A DNA stretch of 9,879 bases, taken from positions 1 through 9,879 of the forward strand of contig JBKPOY010000062.1 of the NCBI GenBank assembly GCA_046733295.1, read 5' to 3'. This DNA is from 13-2-20CM-68-14 sp046733295 (GTDB taxonomy: Bacteria; Actinomycetota; Thermoleophilia; Gaiellales; Gaiellaceae). Within the stretch, counting starts at the first letter, position 1, and each line of letters opens with the position of its first letter. This document shows positions 1 through 8,054 of the stretch, in pieces. The position numbers and the translations under genes are program-made. The notes beneath the pieces are model-generated. The model did no database searches. It saw only the letters and a program-made list of their open reading frames with translations, and was not told the DNA's origin.

Positions 1-915
1 GTCGCGCAGGTGTACGAGCGGCTCAAGGACGCCGGCGCGATGGACTACACGATCATCGTCACGGCGGCGGCGTCCGAGGCCGCGCCGATCAAGTGGATGG
101 CGCCCTACGCGGGCACGGCGATGGGCGAGCACTTCCTCTACCAGGGGCAGCACGCGCTCTGCATCTACGACGATCTCTCGAAGCACGCCGATGCGTACCG
201 GCAGATGTCGCTGCTCCTCCGCCGCCCGCCCGGCCGCGAGGCCTACCCCGGCGACGTCTTCTACCTCCACTCGCGGCTGCTCGAGCGTTCGGTCAAGCTC
301 TCGGACGAGCTCGGCGGCGGCTCGCTCACGGCCCTCCCGATCGTCGAGACCCAGGCGGGTGACGTCTCGGCCTACATCCCGACGAACGTCATCTCGATCA
401 CGGACGGCCAGATCTTCCTCGAGTCCGAGCTCTTCTACTCGGGCGTGCGCCCGGCGATCAACGTCGGCATCTCGGTCTCCCGCGTCGGCGGGAACGCGCA
501 GACGAAGGCGATGCGTCAGGTCGCCGGGCGTCTGAAGCTCGACCTGGCCCAGTACCGCGAGCTCGAGGCGTTCTCGCAGTTCGGCTCCGAGCTGGACACC
601 GCCACCCAGCAGACGCTCGCCCGCGGTGAGCGGATGGTCGCGACGCTGAACCAGCCGCAGTACCAGCCCTGGGCGCTCGAGGAGCAGGTCGCTGCGATCT
701 TCGCCGGCAACGAGGGCTTCCTCGACGACATCCCCGTCGACCAGGTGCAGCGCTTCCACGACGAGCTCCGCGAGTACCTGCGCACCGAGGGATCGACCTA
801 CGGCGAGATCCGTGAGAAGCTCGAGCTCAGCGACGACCTCCAGGAGAAGCTCCGCGGCGAGATCGGCAAGTTCAAGAACACCTTCGCCGTCCGCGAAGAG
901 TCGCTCGTCGGCTAA
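1..915 (+). CDS. atpA: F1F0 ATP synthase subunit alpha, 3' part (5' end outside window)
   Basis: Alpha subunit of the F1 catalytic head, which forms the alpha3-beta3 hexamer around the gamma shaft; it acts on the cytoplasmic face of the membrane. The reading frame is open from base 1 (first codon GTC), so the gene starts upstream; 304 codons remain, roughly the C-terminal 60% of a usual 500-550 residue protein. Visible hallmarks are the Walker B-like strand ALCIYDD (bases about 160-175), the alpha/beta family signature PAINVGISVS at bases 451-480, and directly after it the Arg of SRVGG (481-483), the residue that in characterised enzymes reaches into the beta catalytic site. The C-terminal helical domain ends in a normal-looking KFKNTFAVREESLVG tail. 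The TAA stop shares its last A with the ATG of atpG (TAATG), so the two are probably translationally coupled. The N-terminal crown and P-loop lie outside the window. Confidence 0.98.
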   Translation, partial: VAQVYERLKDAGAMDYTIIVTAAASEAAPIKWMAPYAGTAMGEHFLYQGQHALCIYDDLSKHADAYRQMSLLLRRPPGREAYPGDVFYLHSRLLERSVKLSDELGGGSLTALPIVETQAGDVSAYIPTNVISITDGQIFLESELFYSGVRPAINVGISVSRVGGNAQTKAMRQVAGRLKLDLAQYRELEAFSQFGSELDTATQQTLARGERMVATLNQPQYQPWALEEQVAAIFAGNEGFLDDIPVDQVQRFHDELREYLRTEGSTYGEIREKLELSDDLQEKLRGEIGKFKNTFAVREESLVG

Positions 916-1805
916 TGGCCACCGTTCAAGACCTAAAGCGGCGGATCCGCTCCGTCACCAACACGCGGAAGATCACCAAGGCGATGGAGCTCGTGGCCTC
1001 CGCGCGGCTCCGCCGGGCCCAGTCGCGGATCGAGGCGATGCGACCGTACGCCGACCGCATGCTCGAGCTGATGGCGATCACGGCCCGCGCCAGCGGCTCC
1101 GTGCCGCTGCCGCTCCTCCAGCGACGGGAGGTGAGGCGCGTCGCGCTGCTGCCGATCACGGCCGACCGCGGTCTCGCCGGCGCGTTCAACGCGCAGATCC
1201 TGCGGCGCGCCTTCGCGCTCGAAGCCGAGCTCCGGCGGGAGGGCATGGAGGTCCGGTGGCTTGTCTCGGGCCGGAAGGGCCGCTCGACCCTGCAGTTCCG
1301 CGGTTACGACGTCACCCAGGCGTGGACCGGATTCAGCGAGAGGCCGGAGTACCTCGACGCCCAGGCCCTCGCCCGCCGTGCGGCCGAGCTCTACTCGAGT
1401 GACGAGATCGACCGTGTCGTTGTCATCTACAACCGGTTCCAGTCCGCGCTGACGCAGGAGGTCACCGTGCAGGACCTGCTGCCGATTCCGGAGAAGGTCG
1501 TCGAGCGGGCGGGGGAGGACGAGGCACGCGAGGCGGCGATGCGCGGCGACTTCATCTACGAGCCGGAGCCGGAGCAGATCCTCGAGCGGCTGCTGCCCGT
1601 CTACGTCGAGACCGAGCTCTACCGGGCGCTGCTCGAGTCCGCCGCCTCGGAGCAGGGCGCCCGGATGACGGCGATGCGGAACGCGTCGAGCAACGCGGGC
1701 GACCTGATCGACAACCTGACGCTGGCGATGAACCGAGCGCGCCAAGCCGAGATCACGCAGGAGATCTTGGAGGTCGTCGCCGGGGCCGACGCGCTGATCG
1801 CCTAA
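915..1805 (+). CDS. atpG: F1F0 ATP synthase subunit gamma (central rotor shaft)
   Basis: Gamma forms the central rotating shaft that couples proton flow through F0 to catalysis in alpha3-beta3. The protein is 296 residues, normal for bacterial gamma (about 285-310). The N-terminal coiled-coil helix (residues about 2-50, ATVQDLKRRIRSVTNTRKIT then KAMELVASARLRRAQ) and the C-terminal helix (about 245-294) are both clear; the latter contains the family signature ITQEILEVVAGADA near the end. The Rossmann-like middle domain is present (LLPITADRGLAGAFN, then the VVVIYNRFQSALTQEV stretch). The start is the ATG overlapping the atpA stop; no strong Shine-Dalgarno sequence stands before it (only a weak GAAGAG near 893-898), consistent with coupling to atpA. 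Downstream one expects atpD, but the next gene is an ABC transporter permease and atpD appears about 7.5 kb later. Confidence 0.98.
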   Translation: MATVQDLKRRIRSVTNTRKITKAMELVASARLRRAQSRIEAMRPYADRMLELMAITARASGSVPLPLLQRREVRRVALLPITADRGLAGAFNAQILRRAFALEAELRREGMEVRWLVSGRKGRSTLQFRGYDVTQAWTGFSERPEYLDAQALARRAAELYSSDEIDRVVVIYNRFQSALTQEVTVQDLLPIPEKVVERAGEDEAREAAMRGDFIYEPEPEQILERLLPVYVETELYRALLESAASEQGARMTAMRNASSNAGDLIDNLTLAMNRARQAEITQEILEVVAGADALIA

Positions 1806-1885
1806 CCAACCCCGGTTTACGTTCGTCTTACATAGAGCACTCCCACTAGGGCCTCCAAGCTCAACCGTTATATTCCGCGGAACTC
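1806..1885 (+). promoter_or_regulatory. atpG-dppC junction with a candidate -10 element close to the start codon
   Basis: This 80-base spacer is visibly richer in A/T than its surroundings. TATATT at 1869-1874 matches the -10 consensus at five of six positions and ends 11 bases before the GTG at 1886, so a transcript starting there would have a leader of only a few bases or none. No convincing -35 box lies 16-18 bases upstream (the corresponding bases are around CTAGGG, 1846-1851). There is no stem followed by a T-run, so I see no intrinsic terminator for the atp transcript. A separate promoter for the transporter genes is therefore possible, as is read-through from atpG. Confidence 0.3.
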
Positions 1886-2968
1886 GTGCCGACCAAAGAG
1901 CAAGAACGCGAAGTCCTGGGCGCGGCAGCGGGCCTCGCGGGTGCGATCGTCACCGAGACCGGTGGAGAGCTCGGCGAAGTCGAAGAGATCCGCGCGCGCG
2001 GCTACTGGGAACAGGTCTGGCGCCGTTTCCGCCGCGACAAGATCGCGATCGCCGGCGGGGTCTTCATCATCTGCCTCTTCATCTTCGCCTTCGGCGGCGC
2101 GCCGATCGCGAAGCACTGGCTCGGCCACGGGCCCAACGACGTTTTCACCTCCGCGGCGCTGAACGAGGATCAGCTGCCGGTCGGTCCATGGACGCACATC
2201 ACCTCCGGCCCCGACGGGCTCACCTGCTCGCCGGGCCTCGTGTGCACGAGGACGCTGTTCGTCCTCGGTGCCGACTCGCAGCTCGGCCGCGACGAGTTCC
2301 TGCGGCTTCTCTACGGAGCGCAGACCTCGCTGGAGGTGGCTATAGGCGCGACGGTTTTGGCGATGTTCCTCGGGATCCTGCTCGGCTCCATCGCCGGCTA
2401 CTACGGCGGCGGCATCGACATTCTGATCTCGCGTCTGACCGAGATCGTGATGGCGTTCCCGATCCTGCTGTTCATCGTCGCTCTCGCGAGCACGGTGGGA
2501 CCGCGCCTGGACAACGTCACGCTGGGTGGGATCTTCGGAAAGGGTGTCTTCACGCTGGTCCTGGTCATAGGCCTCTTCACCTGGTACTACCCGGCCCGGA
2601 TCATCCGCGCCCAGATCCTGTCGCTGCGCGAGAAGGAGTTTGTCGAGGCGGCCCGCATGGTCGGGGCCGGCGACTGGCGGATCATCCGCTCGCACCTGCT
2701 GCCGCACCTGGTTGCCCCGATCATCGTCTACTCGACGCTGATCGTCGCCCAGAACATCCTTCTCGAAGCGGGGCTTTCGTTCCTCGGCATCGGGATTCCA
2801 CTGCCGACCGCAAGCTGGGGGAACCTGCTCTCGAGCGCGCCGGACTACTACCTGACCCAACCGTGGCTGATGCTCTGGCCGGGCCTGGCGGTGCTGCTCG
2901 CGACCCTCGCCTTCAACCTCCTCGGCGACGGTCTTCGGGACGCGTTCGACCCGCGAGGCTCGCATTAG
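1886..2968 (+). CDS. dppC: ABC transporter permease, DppC/OppC type (peptide/opine/nickel importer family)
   Basis: One of the two membrane subunits of a type I importer of the dipeptide/oligopeptide family. It has 360 residues: an acidic N-terminal cytoplasmic stretch (1-40), a basic WRRFRRDK segment, a first membrane helix at about 53-75, an extracytoplasmic stretch, then the conserved segment LGADSQLGRDEFLRLLYGAQTSL (127-149, corresponding to the family pattern LGTDxxGRDxxSRxxxG). Further helices lie at about 150-172, 183-203, 220-240, 275-295 and 327-347. The cytoplasmic EAA loop that contacts the ATPases is at about 251-275 (EFVEAARMVGAGDWRIIRSH). The C-terminus LGDGLRDAFDPR is typical of DppC/OppC. 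The GTG start has only a weak ribosome binding sequence. The extracytoplasmic part carries Cys114 and Cys120. It is unusual that this permease heads the cluster, away from its DppB partner. Substrate specificity cannot be assigned, so the symbol is family-level. Confidence 0.93.
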   Translation: MPTKEQEREVLGAAAGLAGAIVTETGGELGEVEEIRARGYWEQVWRRFRRDKIAIAGGVFIICLFIFAFGGAPIAKHWLGHGPNDVFTSAALNEDQLPVGPWTHITSGPDGLTCSPGLVCTRTLFVLGADSQLGRDEFLRLLYGAQTSLEVAIGATVLAMFLGILLGSIAGYYGGGIDILISRLTEIVMAFPILLFIVALASTVGPRLDNVTLGGIFGKGVFTLVLVIGLFTWYYPARIIRAQILSLREKEFVEAARMVGAGDWRIIRSHLLPHLVAPIIVYSTLIVAQNILLEAGLSFLGIGIPLPTASWGNLLSSAPDYYLTQPWLMLWPGLAVLLATLAFNLLGDGLRDAFDPRGSH

Positions 2969-3143
2969 GTTGGTTTCCAGATCGGCGCCACTGAGTCGGC
3001 GCCTCGGCCCGCATTCGGTAGTAGCAGGCCCTTTTCGGGACTAACCAAATCTTCTTAACAGCGTCTTAGAAACAGGGCGCAGAAGTGGCGTCCCAGGGCC
3101 TTGCGACCAGCGGGCTCGGATGGTTGTTACGGAAAGGAGTGGC
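2969..3143 (+). promoter_or_regulatory. Intergenic region before the binding-protein gene, with GGCGCC hairpin
   Basis: The 175-base spacer holds an inverted repeat GGCGCC (2984-2989) / GGCGCC (2998-3003) with an 8-base loop, not followed by a T-run. An A/T-richer patch around 3041-3072 contains weak -10-like strings (TTAACA 3055-3060, TTAGAA 3066-3071) without a good -35. The spacing would allow a private promoter for the binding-protein gene, but none is convincing. The right arm and flank GGCGCCTCG (2998-3006) recurs exactly in the hairpin after the binding-protein gene (4861-4869). Confidence 0.35.
3131..3139 (+). promoter_or_regulatory. Strong Shine-Dalgarno sequence of the binding-protein gene
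   Basis: GGAAAGGAG lies four bases before ATG 3144. It decides between that ATG and an in-frame ATG at 3120, which has no ribosome binding site; starting at 3144 also gives a clean signal peptide beginning MHKR. Confidence 0.8.
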
Positions 3144-4808
3144 ATGCATAAGAGGCTGTGGCTGTCGGTCGTCGCTGTGGCGATCGGTGCAGCCCTGCTC
3201 GTCGCCGCGGGCTTTGCTTCCCCGGCGCAGAGCAGCACCAGTGGCGCCAACTCTTCCTTCGCGGGTGCGAAGAAGGGCGGCACACTGAAGCTCAACATGT
3301 CCAGCTCGGACGTCGATTACATCGACCCTGCGCTGGCCTATTACCAGTTGAGCTGGGACATCCTCTACATCACGTGTCGGCCGCTGCTCAACTACCCGGA
3401 TAAGCCGGCCCCCGCGGGCTCGCGCCTGACTCCGGATGGTGCCGCAGCGTTCCCGAAGGTGTCGAACAGGGGTAAGACCTACACCTTCAAGATCCGCCGC
3501 GGGATGAAGTTCTCGAACGGTCTTGCAATCACGGCCAAGAACTACAAGGCCGCGATCGACCGGAACGCGAACCCGAAGATGGAGTCCCCGTCGCTGCCGT
3601 TCTTCACCGACATCGTCGGTGCGACGGCTGTGAACGAAGGCCATGGAACGTCGGTCTCCGGCGTCAAGGCCAAGGGTTACACGCTCACTGTCCGCCTCAC
3701 GAAGGCGGGCCCGGACATTCTCTCGCGGATGGGCATGCTGTTCTTCTGCCCGATCCCGGCTCCGGGTCAGAAGGGCGCACTGCCGCTGACCGCGCAGGGC
3801 GTCAACACGTTCCCCGGCTCGGGCCCGTACTACGTGGCGGCCCGCACGCCGAACGGCCCGATCCTGATCAAGCGCAACACGCACTACAACGGACCGCGGC
3901 CGCACAACGCCAACGCGATCAGCGTTGTCGCCGTCAACACGAACCCGGACACGAGCTTCAACCAGGTTCAGCGCGGTGACATCAACTACGACCTGGGTGG
4001 CCTGCCGCCGACGGTTCACGCCGGCCTGGCCAAGAGGTACGGCATCAACAAGGGCCGCTACTTCGTGCACCCGGTGATCGCGACTCGCTACCTGGCCCTG
4101 AAGACGAGCCGGAAGACCTTCGGCACGATCTCCATGCGCAAGGCGGCGAACTACGCACTCGACCGGAAGGGCATGATCAGCCTGCGCGGCGCGTTCGCCG
4201 GCAAGCCGACCGACCAGCTCCTCCCGGCCAACCTGCGCGGGTACAAGAACGCGAGCATCTTCCCGTTCAGGCCGAACTTCAAGACGGCCAAGAAGCTCCA
4301 GGCCGGCCGGAAGTTCGACTCCGTGATGTACACGACGACGAGCCCGATCGGCACCGCTCAGGGCACGCTCGTCCAGGCCAACCTGAAGCAGATCGGCATC
4401 GACCTCCACGTCGAGCGCTACGGCACCAGCACGATGTACAAGAAGTGCGGTACGCGTTCTGAGGCCTTCGACGTCTGCAACGTCGGTTGGATCGCGGACT
4501 ACCCGGACCCGTTCGACTTCATGAACGTCCTCCTCAGCGGAGAGTCGATTCATGACTCGAACAACAACAACTACTCGTACTTCAACAACAAGGCGTTCAA
4601 CCGCAAGATGAACGCGGCTGCCCGGCTCTTCGGAGCGAAGCGCTTCAGCACCTACGGGTCGCTGGACGTTGCGATCAACAAGGCGGCTGCTCCGATTGCG
4701 GCTTGGGACAACGACAACGACCGCGAGTTCATCTCGGCGAAGACCGGCTGCTACATCAACCAGCCCGTCTACGGCCTTGCCGACCTCGCCCTGCTCTGTC
4801 TCAAGTAA
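3144..4808 (+). CDS. Extracellular solute-binding protein of the peptide ABC importer (SBP family 5, DppA/OppA-like)
   Basis: Captures the ligand outside the membrane and delivers it to the DppB/DppC-type permease encoded either side. It has 554 residues from ATG 3144, the normal size for family 5. The signal peptide is HKR plus a hydrophobic core (residues 5-25), with likely signal peptidase I cleavage around GFA-S or SPA-Q (residues 25-29). There is no Cys in this region, hence no lipobox. The mature part begins with the family-typical KKGGTLKLN followed by DYIDPALAYY; GSGPYYVA at 225-232 with RNTHYNGPRP shortly after is the most recognisable family signature. The C-terminal lobe includes the VGWIADYPDPFDFMNVLL stretch that in this family lines the cleft. 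Cys435 and Cys445 could form a disulfide. The protein is rich in Lys and Asn. It sits between the two permease genes rather than first in the operon. The ligand is unknown; peptide is only the family default. Confidence 0.93.
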   Translation: MHKRLWLSVVAVAIGAALLVAAGFASPAQSSTSGANSSFAGAKKGGTLKLNMSSSDVDYIDPALAYYQLSWDILYITCRPLLNYPDKPAPAGSRLTPDGAAAFPKVSNRGKTYTFKIRRGMKFSNGLAITAKNYKAAIDRNANPKMESPSLPFFTDIVGATAVNEGHGTSVSGVKAKGYTLTVRLTKAGPDILSRMGMLFFCPIPAPGQKGALPLTAQGVNTFPGSGPYYVAARTPNGPILIKRNTHYNGPRPHNANAISVVAVNTNPDTSFNQVQRGDINYDLGGLPPTVHAGLAKRYGINKGRYFVHPVIATRYLALKTSRKTFGTISMRKAANYALDRKGMISLRGAFAGKPTDQLLPANLRGYKNASIFPFRPNFKTAKKLQAGRKFDSVMYTTTSPIGTAQGTLVQANLKQIGIDLHVERYGTSTMYKKCGTRSEAFDVCNVGWIADYPDPFDFMNVLLSGESIHDSNNNNYSYFNNKAFNRKMNAAARLFGAKRFSTYGSLDVAINKAAAPIAAWDNDNDREFISAKTGCYINQPVYGLADLALLCLK

Positions 4809-4841
4809 GGAGCCGTTGAACACGGTAGTTCGGTTCGACTG

Positions 4842-4869
4842 CGAGGCGCCGGCGAAAGCCGGCGCCTCG
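4842..4869 (+). promoter_or_regulatory. Perfect 12-bp hairpin with GAAA tetraloop between binding-protein and dppB genes
   Basis: The left arm at 4842-4853 pairs with 4858-4869 over 12 uninterrupted Watson-Crick pairs, nearly all G-C, closing a GAAA loop (4854-4857), a GNRA-type tetraloop. The stem starts 33 bases after the binding-protein stop. No run of T follows (only TGGCTTTC), so it is not a classical intrinsic terminator. The position suggests protection of the upstream binding-protein mRNA from 3' decay and/or partial termination, giving more binding protein than permease. This role is inferred by analogy with intercistronic hairpins in other importer operons. Confidence 0.7.
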
Positions 4870-4934
4870 TGGCTTTCACGGCCGCTCGACGTTCGTTTTC
4901 CCTCACACTGGGGTAAGGTCCAGCGTCCTCTGCG

Positions 4935-4957
4935 GGAGGAAGGTGATGACTAGGTGA
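4935..4957 (+). promoter_or_regulatory. dppB ribosome binding region with a three-codon ORF overlapping the start
   Basis: GGAGGAAGG (4935-4943) is a strong Shine-Dalgarno sequence, but the GGAGG core lies 14 bases before the dppB GTG (4954) and only 6 bases before ATG 4946. That ATG opens ATG-ACT-AGG-TGA, whose stop (4955-4957) overlaps the dppB start as GTGA. The N-terminus from GTG 4954 (MIRYLIRRLL) is typical of DppB permeases, so 4954 remains the preferred dppB start; the mini-ORF may couple initiation. Confidence 0.5.
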
Positions 4958-5925
4958 TTCGCTATCTGATCCGGCGGCTTCTCTGGGCGGTGGTGCTGTT
5001 CGTCGCCATCACGATGATCACCTACATCATCTTCTTCATGATTCCGGCCGATCCGGCACGGAAGGCGTGCGGCCAGCTCGTCACGCCCGCCTGTGTCGAG
5101 AAGGCCCGGCACAGTCTCGGCCTCGACAAGCCTGTCTACATGCAGTACCTGAAGTTCCTGAAGCGGGTCGTCGTCGACCGTTCGCTCGGAAGGTCGTTCG
5201 CCAACCGGCAGGACGTCAACACGATCGTGGCCCGCGCAGCGCCGGTGACCGCCTCGCTCGTCTTCGGCGGCGCCGTCACCTGGCTGCTGATCTCGATCCC
5301 AATCGGGATCCTCTCTGCACTGCGCCCCCGCTCGCTCTTAGACAGAGCGGCGATGGTCTTCGTCCTGGTCGGGATCTCCGCGCATCCGGTCTGGATCGGG
5401 CTGATCTTCTCGTGGTTCTTCGGCTACAAGCTCGGGATCGTCCCGATCGCCGGCTACTGCGAGGCCTTCACACCACCAGAAGGCTCGATTTGCGGCGGCG
5501 TCGTGCAGTGGTTCTACCACATGATTTTGCCCTGGCTGACCTATGCGATCCTGTTCGCAGCCCTCTACGTCCGGATGATCAGGGCAAACGTTCTCGAGAC
5601 GCTCAACGAGGACTACGTGCGAACCGCGCGCGCCAAGGGCGCGCCCGAGTCGCGCGTGATGGCGAAGCACGTCTTGCGGAACGCGATGCTGCCCGTCGTG
5701 ACGATGCTCGGGATGGATCTCGCGCTCGGGCTCGGCGGCGCAGTGTTCACCGAGTCGATCTACGGCTTACCCGGACTCGGCCGCACGCTGATCGTCAGCC
5801 TCACCGGAGACGACCTGCCGACGACGCAGGGGATCGTCGTCTTCGCCACCCTGGCGATCATCGTCTTCAATCTGATCATCGACTTGCTCTACGCAGTCAT
5901 CGACCCGCGTATCCGGCTCACTTAA
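4954..5925 (+). CDS. dppB: ABC transporter permease, DppB/OppB type
   Basis: Second channel subunit of the importer, pairing with the DppC-type permease at 1886-2968. It has 323 residues, normal length. It starts with the family-typical MIRYLIRRLL, a first membrane helix (9-30), then the extracytoplasmic segment with KARHSLGLDKPVYMQYLKFL (50-69) and LGRSFANRQDV (78-88), the usual DppB/OppB landmarks. Further helices fall at about 99-121, 132-155, 187-207, 246-268 and 292-315. The EAA loop is DYVRTARAKGAPESRVMAKH (220-239) followed by VLRNAMLPVVT. GLPGLGRTLI (271-280) and the C-terminal AVIDPRIRL are also family hallmarks. Two Cys pairs (39/47 and 169/180) lie in segments expected outside the membrane. 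The GTG start abuts an upstream TAG. The next gene begins 12 bases after the stop. Confidence 0.94.
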   Translation: MIRYLIRRLLWAVVLFVAITMITYIIFFMIPADPARKACGQLVTPACVEKARHSLGLDKPVYMQYLKFLKRVVVDRSLGRSFANRQDVNTIVARAAPVTASLVFGGAVTWLLISIPIGILSALRPRSLLDRAAMVFVLVGISAHPVWIGLIFSWFFGYKLGIVPIAGYCEAFTPPEGSICGGVVQWFYHMILPWLTYAILFAALYVRMIRANVLETLNEDYVRTARAKGAPESRVMAKHVLRNAMLPVVTMLGMDLALGLGGAVFTESIYGLPGLGRTLIVSLTGDDLPTTQGIVVFATLAIIVFNLIIDLLYAVIDPRIRLT

Positions 5926-5937
5926 AGTAGGCCTCAC

Positions 5938-6959
5938 ATGGCCCTGCTCGAAGTCAACGACCTGAAGACCTACTTCCGGACGGACGACGGGGTGGTCAAG
6001 GCCGTGGACGGCGTCACCTTCGCGGTCGAGAAAGGGCAGACGCTGGGGATCGTGGGCGAGTCGGGCTCGGGCAAGAGCGTCACCTGCCTGACGATCATGG
6101 GGCTCAACCCGAAGAAGAACACGATCTCGAGCGGCGAGGCCAACTTCCGCGGTGAGAACCTGCTGCACATGAGCTCCCGCCGCCTGCGGCAGATTCGCGG
6201 GAACGACATCGCGATGATCTTCCAGGACCCCATGACGTCGCTGAACCCGGTCCACAAGATCGGCGACCAGCTCACCGAGGCGGTGCTGCTCCACCAGGAC
6301 CTGACGAAGAAGCAGGCCAAAGGACGCGCGCTCGAGCTGCTCAAGGCGGTCGGGATCCCGCGCGCCGAAAGACGGATCGACGACTATCCGCATCAGTTTT
6401 CCGGCGGCATGCGTCAGCGGGTCATGATCGCGATGGCGCTCGTGAACGATCCTGACCTCCTGATCGCCGACGAGCCGACGACCGCCCTCGACGTCACGAC
6501 CCAGGCGCAGATCCTGACGCTGATGAACAATCTCCAGAAGGAGTTCGACAGCGCGATCGTGATCATCACCCACGACCTCGGCGTCGTCGCCGAGACAGCG
6601 GACGACGTGGTCGTGATGTACGCGGCCGAGGTCGTGGAGGAAGGGCCGGTGGACTCCATCTTCCGCCGGCCGCACATGCCGTACACCTGGGGCCTGCTCG
6701 GGTCCCTGCCGCGGCTCGACACCGACCTCGAACGCCTTGTGCAGATCAAGGGGCAGCCCCCGTCGCTGCTGAACCCGCCCAAGGGCTGCCGGTTCCATCC
6801 GCGCTGCCCCTACGTGATGGACATCTGCAAGGAGCAGGATCCGCCGCTGAAGCCGGTCAGCGGCGACGACGGCCACTCGGCCGCCTGCCACCTCGACGAG
6901 GAGACGAAGGACCGCGAGGCCCGCAAGCTCCTCGAGGGCACGTTGGCGGAGGCGAGCTA

Positions 6960-6960
<1 letters not shown>
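5938..6960 (+). CDS. dppD: ABC transporter ATP-binding protein, DppD/OppD type
   Basis: One of the two cytoplasmic ATPases that power the importer; it forms a heterodimer with the DppF-type ATPase encoded next. It has 340 residues. All nucleotide-binding motifs are intact: Walker A GESGSGKS (40-47), Q-loop Gln96 in FQDPMTSLNP, signature FSGGMRQRV (154-162), Walker B LLIADE (174-179) with catalytic Glu179, D-loop ALD (183-185) and switch His212. The C-terminal oligopeptide-family extension carries Cys284, Cys290, Cys297 and Cys317 (GCRFHPRCP, DIC, AACH), a quartet that in structurally studied DppD/OppD homologues binds an iron-sulfur cluster. The ribosome binding site is modest (AGTAGG, 5926-5931). 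The TAG stop overlaps the next start by one base (TAGTG). Confidence 0.95.
6948..6952 (+). promoter_or_regulatory. Shine-Dalgarno sequence that sets the GTG start of dppF
   Basis: GGAGG inside the last codons of dppD lies seven bases before GTG 6960. It supports this GTG, which overlaps the dppD TAG, over any internal start. Confidence 0.7.
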
Positions 6961-8042
<1,082 letters not shown>

Positions 8043-8044
8043 CC

Positions 8045-8049
8045 GGAGG
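8045..8049 (+). promoter_or_regulatory. Shine-Dalgarno sequence of the 118-residue membrane protein gene
   Basis: GGAGG three bases after the dppF stop and five bases before GTG 8055. It supports the short ORF being translated as part of the transporter operon. Confidence 0.65.
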
Positions 8050-8054
8050 CCCTC

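Noticed and set aside
1868..2965. Minus-strand open frame opposite the first permease gene
   Set aside because: Product is a charged Arg/Asp/Glu-rich string with no family resemblance; the sense frame is an unmistakable permease.
3066..4823. Long open frame on the minus strand (585 codons) opposite the binding-protein gene
   Set aside because: It is an antisense shadow of high GC third-position bias. The predicted product is Arg/Val/Asp-rich low-complexity, without domains, and the plus-strand frame is a clear family member with a Shine-Dalgarno sequence.
4842..4885. Intrinsic (rho-independent) terminator after the binding-protein gene
   Set aside because: The stem is excellent but no T-run follows; the next bases are TGGCTTTC. 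Called a regulatory hairpin instead.
4816..4953. TTG-initiated 45-codon frame between the binding-protein gene and dppB, with GGAG just upstream and TAG abutting the dppB GTG
   Set aside because: Spacing from GGAG to TTG is only three bases, the frame runs through the hairpin, and the product has no recognisable features. Its tidy junction with dppB is probably coincidental.
5767..6891. Minus-strand open frame opposite dppB/dppD
   Set aside because: Antisense shadow spanning two real genes, with His/Arg/Asp-biased composition and no ribosome binding site.
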